A stretch of 64,000 nt of DNA. It comes from Mycobacterium spongiae (GTDB lineage: Bacteria; Actinomycetota; Actinomycetes; Mycobacteriales; Mycobacteriaceae). Both the position numbers and the translations under genes were made by a program. Location: positions 248,001 to 312,000 of the forward strand of contig NZ_CP046600.1 in the NCBI RefSeq assembly GCF_018278905.1, given 5' to 3'. This document shows, piece after piece, positions 10,057 to 19,485 of the stretch. The notes beneath the pieces were generated by a model, which was not told where the DNA came from, made no database searches, and saw nothing but the letters and a program-made list of their open reading frames with translations. Each line of letters starts with the position of its first letter. Position 1 is the stretch's first letter.

Positions 10057-11856
10057 TTGACCGAGACTGTTGGGTGCGCGCTCGATGTCGAAGCGTTGCG
10101 CCGGAAGTACGCCGAAGAGCGGGCAAGGCGCTTGCGGGCCGACGGCATCGCGCAGTACGTGGAGGTGGCCGGCGAGTTCGCCCGGTTCGACAAAGACCCT
10201 TGGGTGGATGGGGAGTTCACCCGCGCGCCCCGCACCGACGAGGTTGATGTGGCCATCGTCGGCGCCGGCTTCGGGGGGCTGTTGACCGGTGCGCGGCTAC
10301 GGCAGCTCGGTGTCGACCGGGTGCGGTTGATCGACAGGGCGGCTGACGTGGGCGGTACCTGGTACTGGAACCGATATCCGGGAATCGCCTGCGATGTTGA
10401 GTCCTATGTCTACATGCCGCTGCTCGAGGAGCTCGGCTACGTCCCCACGGAGAAGTACGCCAAAGGCGCCGAGATCTTCGCGCACTGCAAGCGCATCGCC
10501 GAGCATTTTGACCTGTACCGCGACGCGTGCCTGCAGACCGACGTCCATGAGATCCGTTGGGACGCAGCGACGTCCCGGTGGATCATCCGGACCAACCACG
10601 GTGACCAGATGCGGGCCAAGTTTGTCTCCATGGCCAATGGATATCAGGCCAAGCCGAAGCTGCCCGGCATCCCGGGGATTGCCACCTTCCGCGGCACGAC
10701 CTTTCACACCAGCCGGTGGGACTACGACTACACCGGACAGCGCCTGGAGAACCTGGCCGGCAAACGTGTGGGCATCATCGGAACGGGCGCGACGGCTGTC
10801 CAGTGTGTGCCGCACCTGGCCGCGGCCGCGCAACAGCTGTATGTTTTCCAACGCACCCCGTCGTCGGTGGATGTCAGAGCCAATGAGCCCACCGACCAGC
10901 GGTGGGCCGACGCATTACAGCCCGGCTGGCAACGCGAGCGGATACAGAACTTCCAGATCCTCACCGCCGGCGGCCAGGCGCCTGAAGACCTGGTTGCCGA
11001 TGCGTGGACCAGCATTACCCGCAAGCTTCCGGTCATGCGCCATGACAGTGACGGGTCGTCGGACCCCGAGCAACGCACGCGCGAAATCGAGCTCGCGGAC
11101 TTTTCCAAGATGGAAGAAATCCGAGCGCGCGTCGACCAGCTCGTCACCGATCGTGGCACCGCCGAAGCGCTCAAACCCTGGTACGGCTACTTCTGCAAGC
11201 GGCCGTGTTTTCATGACGAATATCTGCAGACGTTCAATCGGGACAACGTCACCTTGGTCGATACCGAGGGGCGTGGGGTCGAGCGCATCACGGAGTCCGG
11301 CGTGGTCGTCGACGGAGTCGCTTACCCGCTTGACTGCCTCATCTTCGCGACGGGCTTCGAGGTGGGCACCGATTACTGCCGCCGGACAGGTTTCGATCTG
11401 ATCGGCCGCGACGGCGTGACGTTGACTGACTACTGGCGCCACGGCGTGCGTACTTTCCAAGGCCTGTGCGCTCACCGTTTCCCGAACTGTTTCATCGAGA
11501 GCATCGCCCAGGCTGGGCTCACGGTGAATTTCCCGTACCTGCTCGACGTGCAGGCCAGCCACGTCGCATGGGTCATCGCGTGGGCGCTCGAGCATGGGGC
11601 GACCGAGGTGGAAGCATCGTCGGATGCGGAAGCCGCCTGGGTCGACACGGTTTTGGCTCGTTCGACGGCCACCGTAGGTCGAGCCAAGACATGCACGCCG
11701 GGGTACTACAACCGGGAGGGAAAGGCGGACGTCAAGACACGCCAGGGCAGCTTCTTCTTCGGTGCGCCCACTGAGTATGCCGACATCCTGCAGGCGTGGC
11801 GGACCCAAGGGAACCTGGAAGGCTTCACGGTGCGCGGTGCCGGGGTCGATCGATGA
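10057..11856 (+). CDS. Flavin-containing Baeyer-Villiger monooxygenase (type I), long form
   Basis: 599 aa from a TTG start at 10057, chosen because GACGGGAG lies 8 bases upstream and no better start precedes the FAD motif. It has an N-terminal extension of about 60 residues, then the FAD-binding GAGFGG (69-74), the type I BVMO fingerprint [11 protein letters not shown] (211-221), and an NADPH-binding Rossmann motif IIGTGATA near 242. The family inserts one oxygen from O2 beside a ketone, giving an ester or lactone with NADPH. Length and extension resemble the cyclohexanone and phenylacetone monooxygenase branch. Its stop overlaps the start of a second BVMO (ATGA), so the two form an operon. 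Substrate unknown; alicyclic ketone or steroid-like is plausible. Confidence 0.92.
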   Translation: MTETVGCALDVEALRRKYAEERARRLRADGIAQYVEVAGEFARFDKDPWVDGEFTRAPRTDEVDVAIVGAGFGGLLTGARLRQLGVDRVRLIDRAADVGGTWYWNRYPGIACDVESYVYMPLLEELGYVPTEKYAKGAEIFAHCKRIAEHFDLYRDACLQTDVHEIRWDAATSRWIIRTNHGDQMRAKFVSMANGYQAKPKLPGIPGIATFRGTTFHTSRWDYDYTGQRLENLAGKRVGIIGTGATAVQCVPHLAAAAQQLYVFQRTPSSVDVRANEPTDQRWADALQPGWQRERIQNFQILTAGGQAPEDLVADAWTSITRKLPVMRHDSDGSSDPEQRTREIELADFSKMEEIRARVDQLVTDRGTAEALKPWYGYFCKRPCFHDEYLQTFNRDNVTLVDTEGRGVERITESGVVVDGVAYPLDCLIFATGFEVGTDYCRRTGFDLIGRDGVTLTDYWRHGVRTFQGLCAHRFPNCFIESIAQAGLTVNFPYLLDVQASHVAWVIAWALEHGATEVEASSDAEAAWVDTVLARSTATVGRAKTCTPGYYNREGKADVKTRQGSFFFGAPTEYADILQAWRTQGNLEGFTVRGAGVDR

Positions 11857-13463
11857 CGAGCAGGCAGGCCCGACTGCGGTATCTCGGCGGCCGGCTCAAA
11901 GCGGCGACCCGGCGCGGACGTTCACCGAAGGTCGCGATCATTGGCGCCGGTTTCGGCGGCATCGCGGCGGCGGTGGCGCTGCGCCGGGTTGGCATTGATG
12001 ACGTGGTGGTCATCGACGGCGACGATGGCGTCGGCGGTACGTGGCGGCGCAACACATATCCGGGTGCTGCCTGCGATGTCCAGAGTCATTTGTACTCATT
12101 CTCGTTCGCGCCCAATAAGTCATGGAGCCGCACCTATGCGCGCCAACCGGAGATCCTGGCCTATTTGGAAAAGGTGGTCGATGACTTCGACCTACGCCGC
12201 CACCTCATGCTGGGTGCGCAGGTGCGCACCGCTCGGTGGAACCCAGACACCTGGCAGTGGGAGTGCCAGGTAGAGCATGCGGGACGCGCGGTCACCGTCA
12301 CCGCCGACGTAGTGGTTTGCGCTGCGGGCTTGTTCGGCGCGGTCAAGTTTCCCGACATTGCCGGTCTGACCGAGTTCGATGGCTCACTCATGCACACCGC
12401 GCAGTGGGATCACAGCGTCGACTTAACAGGCAAGAAGGTGGCGGTGATTGGCACCGGAGCCAGCGCGGTGCAGGTCGTCCCCGAACTGGCGAAGGTTGCC
12501 CAAGAGCTGACGGTGTTCCAGCGCACACCGCCATGGATGGTCCCGAAGGACGACCGCTGCTACAGCGCAAAAGAGTTGACGCAGTTCCGGCGCAACCCGC
12601 TGGCGGTACGGCGCGCGCGATGGCAGATCTGGAAGTTCCTGCATGACAACACCGCGACCTTTGCCGATGACCCGGTGGTGGCTTCGCGCTCGCAGATCGC
12701 AACATCGTTCCTCGAGGACACCGTGGCCGACGAGCGGCTGCGCCGCGCGCTGACACCGGACTATCCGTTCCGTTGCAAGCGAGTGTTGTTGGGCGACGAG
12801 TACTACCGGGCACTACAGCACGATCACGTGGAACTCGTCGCCGACCCCATCGACACCATCACCAAGACCTCGGTCGTCACCGAGGCCGGTCGAGTCGTCG
12901 ATGTCGACGCGATCGTGCTGGCCACCGGATTCGAGACGTCGCGCTACCTGTCAGGCATCGATGTCATCGGGATCGGGGGGCAGCAGCTGCACGCGCGCTG
13001 GGGTGATGACCCCAGCGCCTACTTGGGGGTGGCGGTCGGCGGTTTCCCGAATTTCTTCATGCTTTACGGTCCCAACACCAATCAGGGCGGTAACTCGATC
13101 GTGTACATCCTCGAGGCGGGTGCGCGGTTAGCGGCCAGCGCGGTGTGCCGGCTGGCGCGCCGTGGGGGTTATCTCGACGTCCGCCCGGAGGCCGAAAAGC
13201 GTTACAACGACCAGCTTTCTGCTGACCTGGAACGCACGGTCTGGACTCAGTGCGCCAGCTACTTTCGTTCGCCCACCGGCCGCATCGTTACCCAATGGCC
13301 CTATACGGCACTGGAATACGCGCGCCGCACGTGGCGGTTGCGTCCTCGGGATTGGTTGCACCGCACTGGAATAGCCCCGTCAGCAAGACTGGAGCAAGGC
13401 GGCCTGGCCCGGCTAGCGCAGACTGAAGTCGATGACGCCGCGGATCAGCTTGCCCGCAACTAG
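11853..13463 (+). CDS. Second flavin-containing Baeyer-Villiger monooxygenase
   Basis: 536 aa with ATG at 11853, overlapping the previous stop by 4 bases (ATGA), which indicates translational coupling; the frame is open a little further upstream but coupling favours this start. FAD motif GAGFGG lies at 31-36, the BVMO fingerprint FDGSLMHTAQW at 175-185, and the second nucleotide-binding motif VIGTGASA just after 190. It lacks the long N-terminal extension of its neighbour, so the two are distinct paralogues rather than a recent duplication. Its last 51 bases overlap the convergent alcohol dehydrogenase. Two BVMOs in one operon suggest either two successive ketone oxygenations or substrates of different size. 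Confidence 0.92.
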   Translation: MTSRQARLRYLGGRLKAATRRGRSPKVAIIGAGFGGIAAAVALRRVGIDDVVVIDGDDGVGGTWRRNTYPGAACDVQSHLYSFSFAPNKSWSRTYARQPEILAYLEKVVDDFDLRRHLMLGAQVRTARWNPDTWQWECQVEHAGRAVTVTADVVVCAAGLFGAVKFPDIAGLTEFDGSLMHTAQWDHSVDLTGKKVAVIGTGASAVQVVPELAKVAQELTVFQRTPPWMVPKDDRCYSAKELTQFRRNPLAVRRARWQIWKFLHDNTATFADDPVVASRSQIATSFLEDTVADERLRRALTPDYPFRCKRVLLGDEYYRALQHDHVELVADPIDTITKTSVVTEAGRVVDVDAIVLATGFETSRYLSGIDVIGIGGQQLHARWGDDPSAYLGVAVGGFPNFFMLYGPNTNQGGNSIVYILEAGARLAASAVCRLARRGGYLDVRPEAEKRYNDQLSADLERTVWTQCASYFRSPTGRIVTQWPYTALEYARRTWRLRPRDWLHRTGIAPSARLEQGGLARLAQTEVDDAADQLARN

Positions 13464-14570
13464 GTCGGCATAGGCATCGTTGATGTCGTCGAGCGCGTAA
13501 CGTTTGGTGATCATCTCGTCCAGAAGCAGCTGACCGGACTCATACAGCGTGGCCAGTACGGGAATGTCGCTCTTGGGATTGCACGAGCCGAAGACCGTGC
13601 CGCACAACGTCTTATTCATCAGGATGAACTCTTGCAGGCCGAACGCGATAGCGCCGGCCGCAGACGCGGGCAGGCCGGTGAGCACACAGGTCCCGGCCTT
13701 GCGGGTGAGAGCCAGCCCTTCGGCGACATCGGCCGCACCGATCGTGGCCGGGGAGACGATCACCGCGTCTGCCATCACGCCGCGCGTGAGCTCACGCACC
13801 ATCTCGGTGGCCTCGGCCGCGGTGGTCGCGGTGTGCGTGGCACCGAAGGTCATCGCGGATTTGCGTTTGAACTCCATCGGGTCGACAGCGACGATTCGGG
13901 CCGCACCGGCGATGCGGGCGCCTTGAATGGCAGCGCTACCGATGCCTCCTGCGCCGATAACCACCGCGGTGTCGCCGCCACGCACGTTGGCGCGCCGGGT
14001 TGCAGAACCATAGCCGGTCGGTATTGCACATGCCAACAGCGCCGCAGGTACCAGCGGGAACCGTTGGTCGACCTTGACCAGCGAGTCGGCCGCGACGACG
14101 GTGTGTTCGGCGAACGCCCCAATCTTGGAGATGTGTGCGAGGTTTCGTCCGTCGAGAGTGTGGTGGCGAAAGGTGCCGTCGGTCGGCATGCCGGGCGCCA
14201 GGGTGCCAGACCCCTTGTCGCAGAGGTATTGCATTCCCGACGCGCACCAACGGCACTGACCGCACACGGCGACGAAGGATGTCACCACGTGATCGCCGGG
14301 CGAGAAGCGGGTCACTCCCTCGCCCACCTCGACCACCACGCCGGAACCTTCGTGGCCGCCAATGGTCGGCGTCATGGCCGGCGCTCCGGCGGCCCCCGCG
14401 GTCTCGGGTTGCGGCGCGAGCATTCCTTGCCGGATGTGTTCGTCGGAGTGGCACAACCCGCAGGCGGTGAGCGCCACCAGCACCTCGCCGGCGCGCGGCG
14501 GATCGAGCTCGAATTCTTCGACCGTCCAGGGCTGGCCGTAGCCGTAGAGGATAGCCGCGCGGCTTCTCAT
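13413..14570 (-). CDS. Zinc-dependent medium-chain alcohol dehydrogenase
   Basis: 385 aa with ATG at 14570 and GAGAGGA upstream; the frame extends to 14645 but that extension is not family-like. Catalytic zinc ligands are visible at Cys37 (ACGLCHSDEH) and His73 (GGHEGSG). The structural zinc site is Cys103, Cys106, Cys109 and Cys117. A Rossmann motif (VVIGAGGIGSAAIQGA) binds NAD(P). Such enzymes interconvert alcohols and aldehydes or ketones, which would supply ketone to, or use products of, the neighbouring BVMOs. The layout resembles adhD beside mymA in M. tuberculosis. It is transcribed toward the BVMO operon, with a tail overlap of 51 bases. Confidence 0.92.
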   Translation of the reverse strand: MRSRAAILYGYGQPWTVEEFELDPPRAGEVLVALTACGLCHSDEHIRQGMLAPQPETAGAAGAPAMTPTIGGHEGSGVVVEVGEGVTRFSPGDHVVTSFVAVCGQCRWCASGMQYLCDKGSGTLAPGMPTDGTFRHHTLDGRNLAHISKIGAFAEHTVVAADSLVKVDQRFPLVPAALLACAIPTGYGSATRRANVRGGDTAVVIGAGGIGSAAIQGARIAGAARIVAVDPMEFKRKSAMTFGATHTATTAAEATEMVRELTRGVMADAVIVSPATIGAADVAEGLALTRKAGTCVLTGLPASAAGAIAFGLQEFILMNKTLCGTVFGSCNPKSDIPVLATLYESGQLLLDEMITKRYALDDINDAYADLVAGKLIRGVIDFSLR

Positions 14571-14650
14571 CGACGTGGTCCTCTCTGTCGTGCCTGTCGC
14601 GTCGCTAGGTGGACTTCGGCGGCGGCCCTCGACAGACCGCAGCATTTACT

Positions 14651-14669
14651 ATCAATCGATTGATTATAT
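14651..14669. promoter_or_regulatory. Palindromic operator between alcohol dehydrogenase and SDR, matching the one upstream of the BVMOs
   Basis: ATCAATCGATTGAT (14651-14664) is a perfect 14-bp palindrome. Read on the minus strand, 14669-14654 is ATATAATCAATCGATT, identical over 16 bases to 10002-10017. It sits in the divergent region between the dehydrogenase start (14570) and the SDR start (14827). The shared site implies one regulator for both ends of the block. Confidence 0.65.
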
Positions 14670-14826
14670 GATCTGACTATAACCCGCGTCAGGGCATCGC
14701 CGGCATATCTGGTGGCATATCTGGAGGCAGGCCTGGGCGGGACGGTATCGCGTCTGGTGCGTCGAACGGGTCTCGCCGGCCGAAGACTCGTACTGGGCAT
14801 TGCCTGGAAGGAAAACGGAGAATCCT

Positions 14827-15690
14827 ATGGGTACTTATGCGGTCACTGGATCGGCATCCGGCATGGGTCGAGAAACCGCGCAGCGCCTCAGGGCCGACGG
14901 TCACACGGTGATAGGGGTCGATATCCGCGACGCTGACATCGCCGCGGACCTATCGACACCACAAGGACGCACTGCCGCCACTGATGCGGTGCTGGCGGCC
15001 TCCGCGGGCATGCTCGACGGTGCGGTACTCGCCGCGGGACTCGGCCCCACGCCCGGACCGGATCGAGTCCGCCAGATTGCCCAGGTCAACTTCCTTGGAG
15101 TCGTCGAGCTGCTCAGCTCCTGGCGGCCCGCACTCGCGGCCGCCGAGCGCGCCAAGGTCGTCGTCGTGTCGAGCAATTCGACAACCACTGTCCCGGCGGT
15201 ACCGCGGCGAACGGTGCGTGCGTTGCTGGCGCACGACGCAGACAAGGCGGCGCGTTCGGTGAAGCTCTTTGGAAAAGGGGCGCCCGCCATGATGTATGCG
15301 GCATCGAAGATCGCCGTCAGCCGCTGGGTCCGTCAGCAAGCGGTGCAGCCGCAATGGGCCAAGGCTGGTGTGCGGCTCAATGCCATCGCTCCGGGGGCCA
15401 TCATGACGCCGCTGCTCCAGGAACAGCTAGAAACGCCCTCGGAGGCCAAAGCGGTGCGACGGTTCCCGATTCCTGTCGGTGAGTTCGGTGATGCTGCTCA
15501 GCTGGCTGAGTGGATCTGCTTCATGCTGTCCGATTCTGCTGACTTCCTTTGTGGTAGTGTGATTTTCGTCGATGGTGGATCAGACGCGTATTTTCGTGGC
15601 GATGACTGGCCCCGACCCGTTCCGCTGCGCCGGTTAGCGGCGTATCTCCGGCGGTTCAGAAGCGGTCCCCGGGTTGAGAATGCCAGCTGA
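14827..15690 (+). CDS. Short-chain dehydrogenase/reductase
   Basis: 287 aa; ATG at 14827 with ACGGAGA before it (the frame is open to 14800 but the conserved fold starts here). The NAD(P)-binding TGSASGMG is at residues 7-14, and the active-site Tyr157 and Lys161 (YAASK) are present, with serines in VVSSNSTTTV. A C-terminal FVDGGSDAYF fits the classical SDR end. Length and the GMG pattern resemble bacterial 3-alpha-hydroxysteroid dehydrogenase-like enzymes. It is divergent from the zinc dehydrogenase and shares the central palindrome, so it probably belongs to the same ketone/alcohol or steroid pathway. Confidence 0.92.
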   Translation: MGTYAVTGSASGMGRETAQRLRADGHTVIGVDIRDADIAADLSTPQGRTAATDAVLAASAGMLDGAVLAAGLGPTPGPDRVRQIAQVNFLGVVELLSSWRPALAAAERAKVVVVSSNSTTTVPAVPRRTVRALLAHDADKAARSVKLFGKGAPAMMYAASKIAVSRWVRQQAVQPQWAKAGVRLNAIAPGAIMTPLLQEQLETPSEAKAVRRFPIPVGEFGDAAQLAEWICFMLSDSADFLCGSVIFVDGGSDAYFRGDDWPRPVPLRRLAAYLRRFRSGPRVENAS

Positions 15691-15745
15691 CTACGTGGTG
15701 CCAAGGGACACGATGGGAGATTGAGTTGCGGCCGAACGGAGCACG

Positions 15746-16501
15746 GTGACGATCGGTGTCATCTGCGCGATTCCACAAGAGTTGGCCTACCTGCGCAGCG
15801 CGCTGGTCGACGCAGAGCGTCAAGAAATTGGTCTGATCACTTTCGACTGCGGCCGACTCGAGAACCACCGGGTTGTGCTGGCAGAAGCGGGCATGGGCAA
15901 AGTCAACACCGGCCAGGTAGCCACCCTGCTCGCCGACAGATTCCATTGCCGCACTGTGGTTTTCACCGGTGTAGCCGGCGGCCTGGATCCGCGTCTGCAC
16001 ATCGGCGACATCGTCATCGCGGACCGGGTCGTGCAGCACGACTTTGGTTTGCTTACCGACGAGCGGTTGCAGACATATCAACCCGGACACATTCCCTTCA
16101 TCAAACCGACCGACCGGCTTGGTTATCCGGTTGATTCGGAGCTCATGGATCGCGTCAAACACAGGCTCGCGGGCTTTGCCCTTCCGGAGCTATCGGCTGC
16201 CGCGGGAGCCGGCGTTCGCCGACCACGGATCAACTATGGCGCCGTTCTGACCGGCGACCAGTATGTGCACTGCGCACGCACCCGCGATCGGCTGCACGGC
16301 GACTTTGGTGGGCTCGCCATTGAAATGGAGGGTGGTGCGCTTGCTCAAGTGTGCGAATCTTTCTCCATCCCTTGGCTCGTCATCCGCGCGCTGTCCGATC
16401 TGGCCGGCGCCGACTCCGGGCTGGACTTCAATCGATTTGTCACCGAGGTCGCGGCCAGCTCAGCGCGGATCTTGATGCACCTGCTTGCGGTGCTGGACTG
16501 A
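15746..16501 (+). CDS. mtn: 5'-methylthioadenosine/S-adenosylhomocysteine nucleosidase
   Basis: 251 aa from GTG at 15746 with ACGGAG just upstream. It hydrolyses the N-glycosidic bond of MTA and SAH, releasing adenine in methionine salvage and methylation recycling. Family signatures are present: IPQE near the N-terminus, the glycine-rich [19 protein letters not shown], the ribose-binding EMEGG, and the catalytic aspartate in [12 protein letters not shown]. The protein is close over its whole length to M. tuberculosis Rv0091, anchoring the window's synteny. Unlike in M. tuberculosis, ctpA does not follow; a convergent PPE gene overlaps its last 42 bases. Confidence 0.95.
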   Translation: MTIGVICAIPQELAYLRSALVDAERQEIGLITFDCGRLENHRVVLAEAGMGKVNTGQVATLLADRFHCRTVVFTGVAGGLDPRLHIGDIVIADRVVQHDFGLLTDERLQTYQPGHIPFIKPTDRLGYPVDSELMDRVKHRLAGFALPELSAAAGAGVRRPRINYGAVLTGDQYVHCARTRDRLHGDFGGLAIEMEGGALAQVCESFSIPWLVIRALSDLAGADSGLDFNRFVTEVAASSARILMHLLAVLD

Positions 16502-17983
16502 ACTGCCTGCCTTCTCGTCCCCGTCGGAAGCATCGATTCGCCAGGTGTCGGGCACGGCCGGGATCGTAGGTCCGTTTCCGAACGAGTCGCTCGCAAGCGT
16601 GAGCAGTCCCATCGTAGCGCCGGCATCGGGTCGCGTTGCGGTGCCGGTGAATCCGAAAGACTCGGCACCCGTGGTCGATGCGGTGACATCCGGCTGCGGT
16701 TGTGCGCTGGGCAGGTTTTCGGTGTCGTCCAGGGAAAGGAACTCGTCCCGATACCCGCGGCTCCGGGACTTCGCGCGGCGGCGTCGACGCGCTGTGTCTG
16801 TGCTGCCGCGGGAGGATGTGGCCGTCGTTGCGAGCTGCGGTGCCGGCGCGGTAGCGGTTGCCTTATTGCGGAGAACGGGGTCGGATCCCGGAGCGGGTCC
16901 CGGGCCGCCGACAAGGTAGCCGAAACCTTGTGCGCCCGCGGCCACCGGAGTCGACGTCGCGGTGAGGGGAGCGACCGTAGCTTGTGGCGGCGCAGGTGGC
17001 CCCGGTGGGGCCCCTGCGGTCGTTGCCGCGGGTGTGATGCTGGCCACGAGAACCGGTTGATCGGCAAGCGCCGCGGGCGACTCCGCCACCAAGCCAATGG
17101 GAACCTGGGCGAGGTGGGACAGTGCTGACAGCCCTAACGCGAGCGGGATCGCGCCCAGGCCAGCGTTCGGCGCCGCGATGGCGTTGTAGATCGGCGTCCC
17201 CATGAGCGCGAACGTCGCCGCGTAAGCAAACACATAGAACAACGGCAGCCATGTGGTCACCGCCGCCGACGGGTTCGTGGCGAAGTCGAATACGAGCTGC
17301 GCGACGGTCCCCACCGGATTGAACAGCAGCCCCTTGAGCGCGGCATACATCTCGCTGAAATGCTCGGACCCGGACAATAGGTCGGCGATGGGATCGTTGA
17401 AGGTCAACGCCGCCGCCGTGGCCTCACCGGCTTCCCCGACACCTGGTGTGAGAATGAGCGGCGACGGATTCGACGGCGGTACCGACGCCAGGGCGGAAGT
17501 CGAGATTACCTGGTAGATGCTCATGGTGGTGGCGGCCTGAATCCACATCCGGACGTAGTCCGCTTCGTTCACGGCGATCGGTATCGTGTTGATGCCGAAG
17601 AAGTTTGTCGCGAGCAACGCGGTGTGGATGGCATGGTTGGCCGCAAGTTCGGCAAGCGTCGGCATGGCGGCGAGCGCAGCTGAGTAGGCGGCCGCGGCCG
17701 TCTCGTGCTGTGCGGCGGCGATAGCGCCATCGGCGCTTTTCTCTGTCAGCCAGGCCAGGAAAGGTGCATGAGCGGCGGCGTACTGCGCGCCGCTGTGTCC
17801 TTCCCACACCCCGGTCTTCACCAGGACCAACAGTGTGGACATTTCCGTCGCTGTCGAGGCATATTCGGCGCTGAGCGAAGCCCAGGCCGAGGCGGCCGCC
17901 AGCAGCGACCCAGGCCCCGGACCGCTGTTCAGAAGTGTTGAGTGCACCTCGGGGGGTGCTGCCATCCACACCGGACTGATCAT
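16460..17983 (-). CDS. PPE family protein, PPW subfamily, PPE37-like
   Basis: 507 aa with ATG at 17983 and GAGGGA upstream; the frame runs open to 18034 but PPE proteins start near [15 protein letters not shown]. The PPE domain (about 1-180) has the WxG region and the stretch [26 protein letters not shown]. The C-terminal part has ESFGFTGTA and PAVPDTW, matching the GFxGT and PxxPxxW motifs of the PPW subfamily. Hydrophobic segments lie in the middle ([15 protein letters not shown]). By memory it resembles PPE37 (Rv2123), an IdeR-controlled protein linked to heme/iron use. A strong IdeR-box-like site lies 106 bases upstream (18089-18107). An outer-membrane or surface role in metal uptake is inferred. 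Confidence 0.9.
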   Translation of the reverse strand: MISPVWMAAPPEVHSTLLNSGPGPGSLLAAASAWASLSAEYASTATEMSTLLVLVKTGVWEGHSGAQYAAAHAPFLAWLTEKSADGAIAAAQHETAAAAYSAALAAMPTLAELAANHAIHTALLATNFFGINTIPIAVNEADYVRMWIQAATTMSIYQVISTSALASVPPSNPSPLILTPGVGEAGEATAAALTFNDPIADLLSGSEHFSEMYAALKGLLFNPVGTVAQLVFDFATNPSAAVTTWLPLFYVFAYAATFALMGTPIYNAIAAPNAGLGAIPLALGLSALSHLAQVPIGLVAESPAALADQPVLVASITPAATTAGAPPGPPAPPQATVAPLTATSTPVAAGAQGFGYLVGGPGPAPGSDPVLRNKATATAPAPQLATTATSSRGSTDTARRRRRAKSRSRGYRDEFLSLDDTENLPSAQPQPDVTASTTGAESFGFTGTATRPDAGATMGLLTLASDSFGNGPTIPAVPDTWRIDASDGDEKAGSSVQHRKQVHQDPR

Positions 17984-18088
17984 CGCCGCACATCCCTCAC
18001 ATATCTGGCACAGATGGCGCGGAAGCCACAACACCGTTGGTCATCATCAGCTGCGCGGTGAGGTAACGGCGCCCGGCTGCCTTGGAAC

Positions 18089-18107
18089 TTTGGTTACCCT
18101 AACCTTA
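18089..18107. promoter_or_regulatory. IdeR (iron) box-like site upstream of the PPE37-like gene
   Basis: Read toward the PPE gene, the site is TAAGGTTAGGGTAACCAAA, matching 16 of 19 positions of the mycobacterial IdeR consensus TTAGGTTAGGCTAACCTAA. The core half-sites GGTTA and TAACC have the correct 3-base spacing. It is 106 bases from the PPE start and 168 bases before the divergent MerR gene. IdeR with Fe2+ represses iron-uptake genes, so the PPE gene would be expressed when iron is scarce. Confidence 0.65.
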
Positions 18108-18195
18108 GTAACAGGCCATGGTCGGATGCGCAACGAACCAGTCTCAACGGTCGGTAGCGGCGGTCGAGATTCTGAGCGGATCTGGGCGTCGCTGC

Positions 18196-18226
18196 TTGAC
18201 CTTGCCGTAGCGGCAACTTCTACCGT
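18196..18226 (+). promoter_or_regulatory. MerR-type promoter with 19-bp spacer and inverted repeat
   Basis: TTGACC (18196-18201) and TACCGT (18221-18226) are separated by exactly 19 bases, the stretched spacing typical of MerR-activated promoters. The spacer contains TTGCCG-TAG-CGGCAA (18202-18216), a perfect inverted repeat. The promoter lies 49 bases before the MerR/TipA-like gene, so positive autoregulation is likely. Confidence 0.6.
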
Positions 18227-18274
18227 CGATGGTGAGGCCGGGGGGCCCGGCCTCACTGAAAGGATGGAAGCGCC

Positions 18275-19033
18275 ATGGGGTGGTCGATCGCGGATGTCGC
18301 GCGGATGTCGGGAGTCACCGGCCGCACTCTGCGCCATTACGACGCTATCGGGCTGCTCAAGCCCGCCTATGTGGGTACCAACGGCTATCGCTACTACGAG
18401 GATGAGGATCTGCTGCGCTTGCAACAGATCCTCATCCTGCGCGAGCTCGGCTTGAGCCTGGCCGAGATCGACGACGCGGTCGAGTCCGAGCCAGAGACGT
18501 TGGCCGCCCTCAAGCGCCAGCACGTCCGCCTGCTCAGGGAGCGCAGTCGCTTGGCGCGCGTGGCCGACACCGTGGCGCGCACCATCGTCGAATTGGAAGG
18601 AAAGACGCAGGGGCCGGTCAAGATCAACCGCCCCGAGAACCTGTTCGGGGGCTTCGACCATGCACAGTTCGAGCAGGAGGCCCGCGACCGCTGGCCAGAA
18701 GAGTTCGAGCAGGCGCCAGCCTACCCCGCGACAGTGACCGACGAAGACGTCGAGCGCATTCAGCGTGAGGCGACCGCGGCCATGATCCGCATGGCCGAGT
18801 TCATGGCCGCCGGCATGCCGGTCGACGCCCCGGCGGTCCAAGCCGAGATCGACGGGCATTACCAGGGCGTGTGCCGCTTCTGGACCCCGAGTCGCAGTGC
18901 ATACAAGAGTCTGGGCCAGATGTACGTCGACGACGAGCGATTCACGGCGAACTACGAGAAGATCACCGGGGGCCTGGCCGAGTATCAGCGACGCGCGATG
19001 GTCGCCTACGCCGACCGGCGCCTCGTGGAGTAA
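18275..19033 (+). CDS. MerR family regulator with TipAS-like effector domain
   Basis: 252 aa, ATG at 18275 after GAAAGGATGGAAG. Residues 3-70 form a MerR winged helix (SIADVARMSGVTGRTLRHYD, then GYRYYEDEDLLRLQQI), followed by a coiled dimerisation helix (about 75-115). A C-terminal TipAS-like all-helical domain follows (YQGVCRFWTPSRSAYKSLGQ, then MYVDDERFTANYEKI, then AYADRR). TipA-like regulators bind hydrophobic or peptide antibiotics and twist a long-spacer promoter into an active shape. Such a promoter lies just upstream (18196-18226). No transporter or resistance gene is next to it, so it may mainly control itself or remote targets. Confidence 0.93.
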   Translation: MGWSIADVARMSGVTGRTLRHYDAIGLLKPAYVGTNGYRYYEDEDLLRLQQILILRELGLSLAEIDDAVESEPETLAALKRQHVRLLRERSRLARVADTVARTIVELEGKTQGPVKINRPENLFGGFDHAQFEQEARDRWPEEFEQAPAYPATVTDEDVERIQREATAAMIRMAEFMAAGMPVDAPAVQAEIDGHYQGVCRFWTPSRSAYKSLGQMYVDDERFTANYEKITGGLAEYQRRAMVAYADRRLVE

Positions 19034-19485
19034 TCCTCGGCCCGGAGTGTCCCGGATTGTTGATGGTGTTGATCGACGATGTCAGGCGACCTCGGATCCC
19101 GCGGTTTCCGGTTCGGCGGGCGAAGTTTCGGCAGTGATGTCGATGGTTCAGTAGGTTGCGTGGCTGTTGATAGCCATTGCGCACCACCAGCCGCCGACCT
19201 CCTTCGTCGAGCTGATCGGCGAACTATACCGTGAGCAGGGGCGTGCCTTCCCGGCCAGCGCGCTAACGCCGGTGTTGATCGACTACCTGATTCCGCAATG
19301 ATCATCCTCGGGAAGGTGCGCCCAGTTGCTCGCTGAAATCGCGCCCGGTCTCCCAAGACAGGACGGGAACTTTCTGACTGCTTCGGCCGACTAACACGAG
19401 GTGAGGCGGAGCAGCGCGGGTCCGTAGGTATCGCGCAGTCAACGTCCATGCAAGGAGAGGTTGAGTCCTGACAGCCCCCATATGG
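19034..19485. other. Intergenic region upstream of PPE1 with a short coding-like remnant
   Basis: About 450 bases. A forward frame at 19155-19301 reads AIAHHQPPTSFVELIGELYR and continues to SALTPVLIDYLIPQ before a TGA. It looks protein-like but has no start codon in a good context, so it may be the tail of a decayed gene. The rest shows no gene. The PPE1 promoter should lie in the last 200 bases; a strong AAGGAGAGG is at 19452-19460. Confidence 0.4.
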
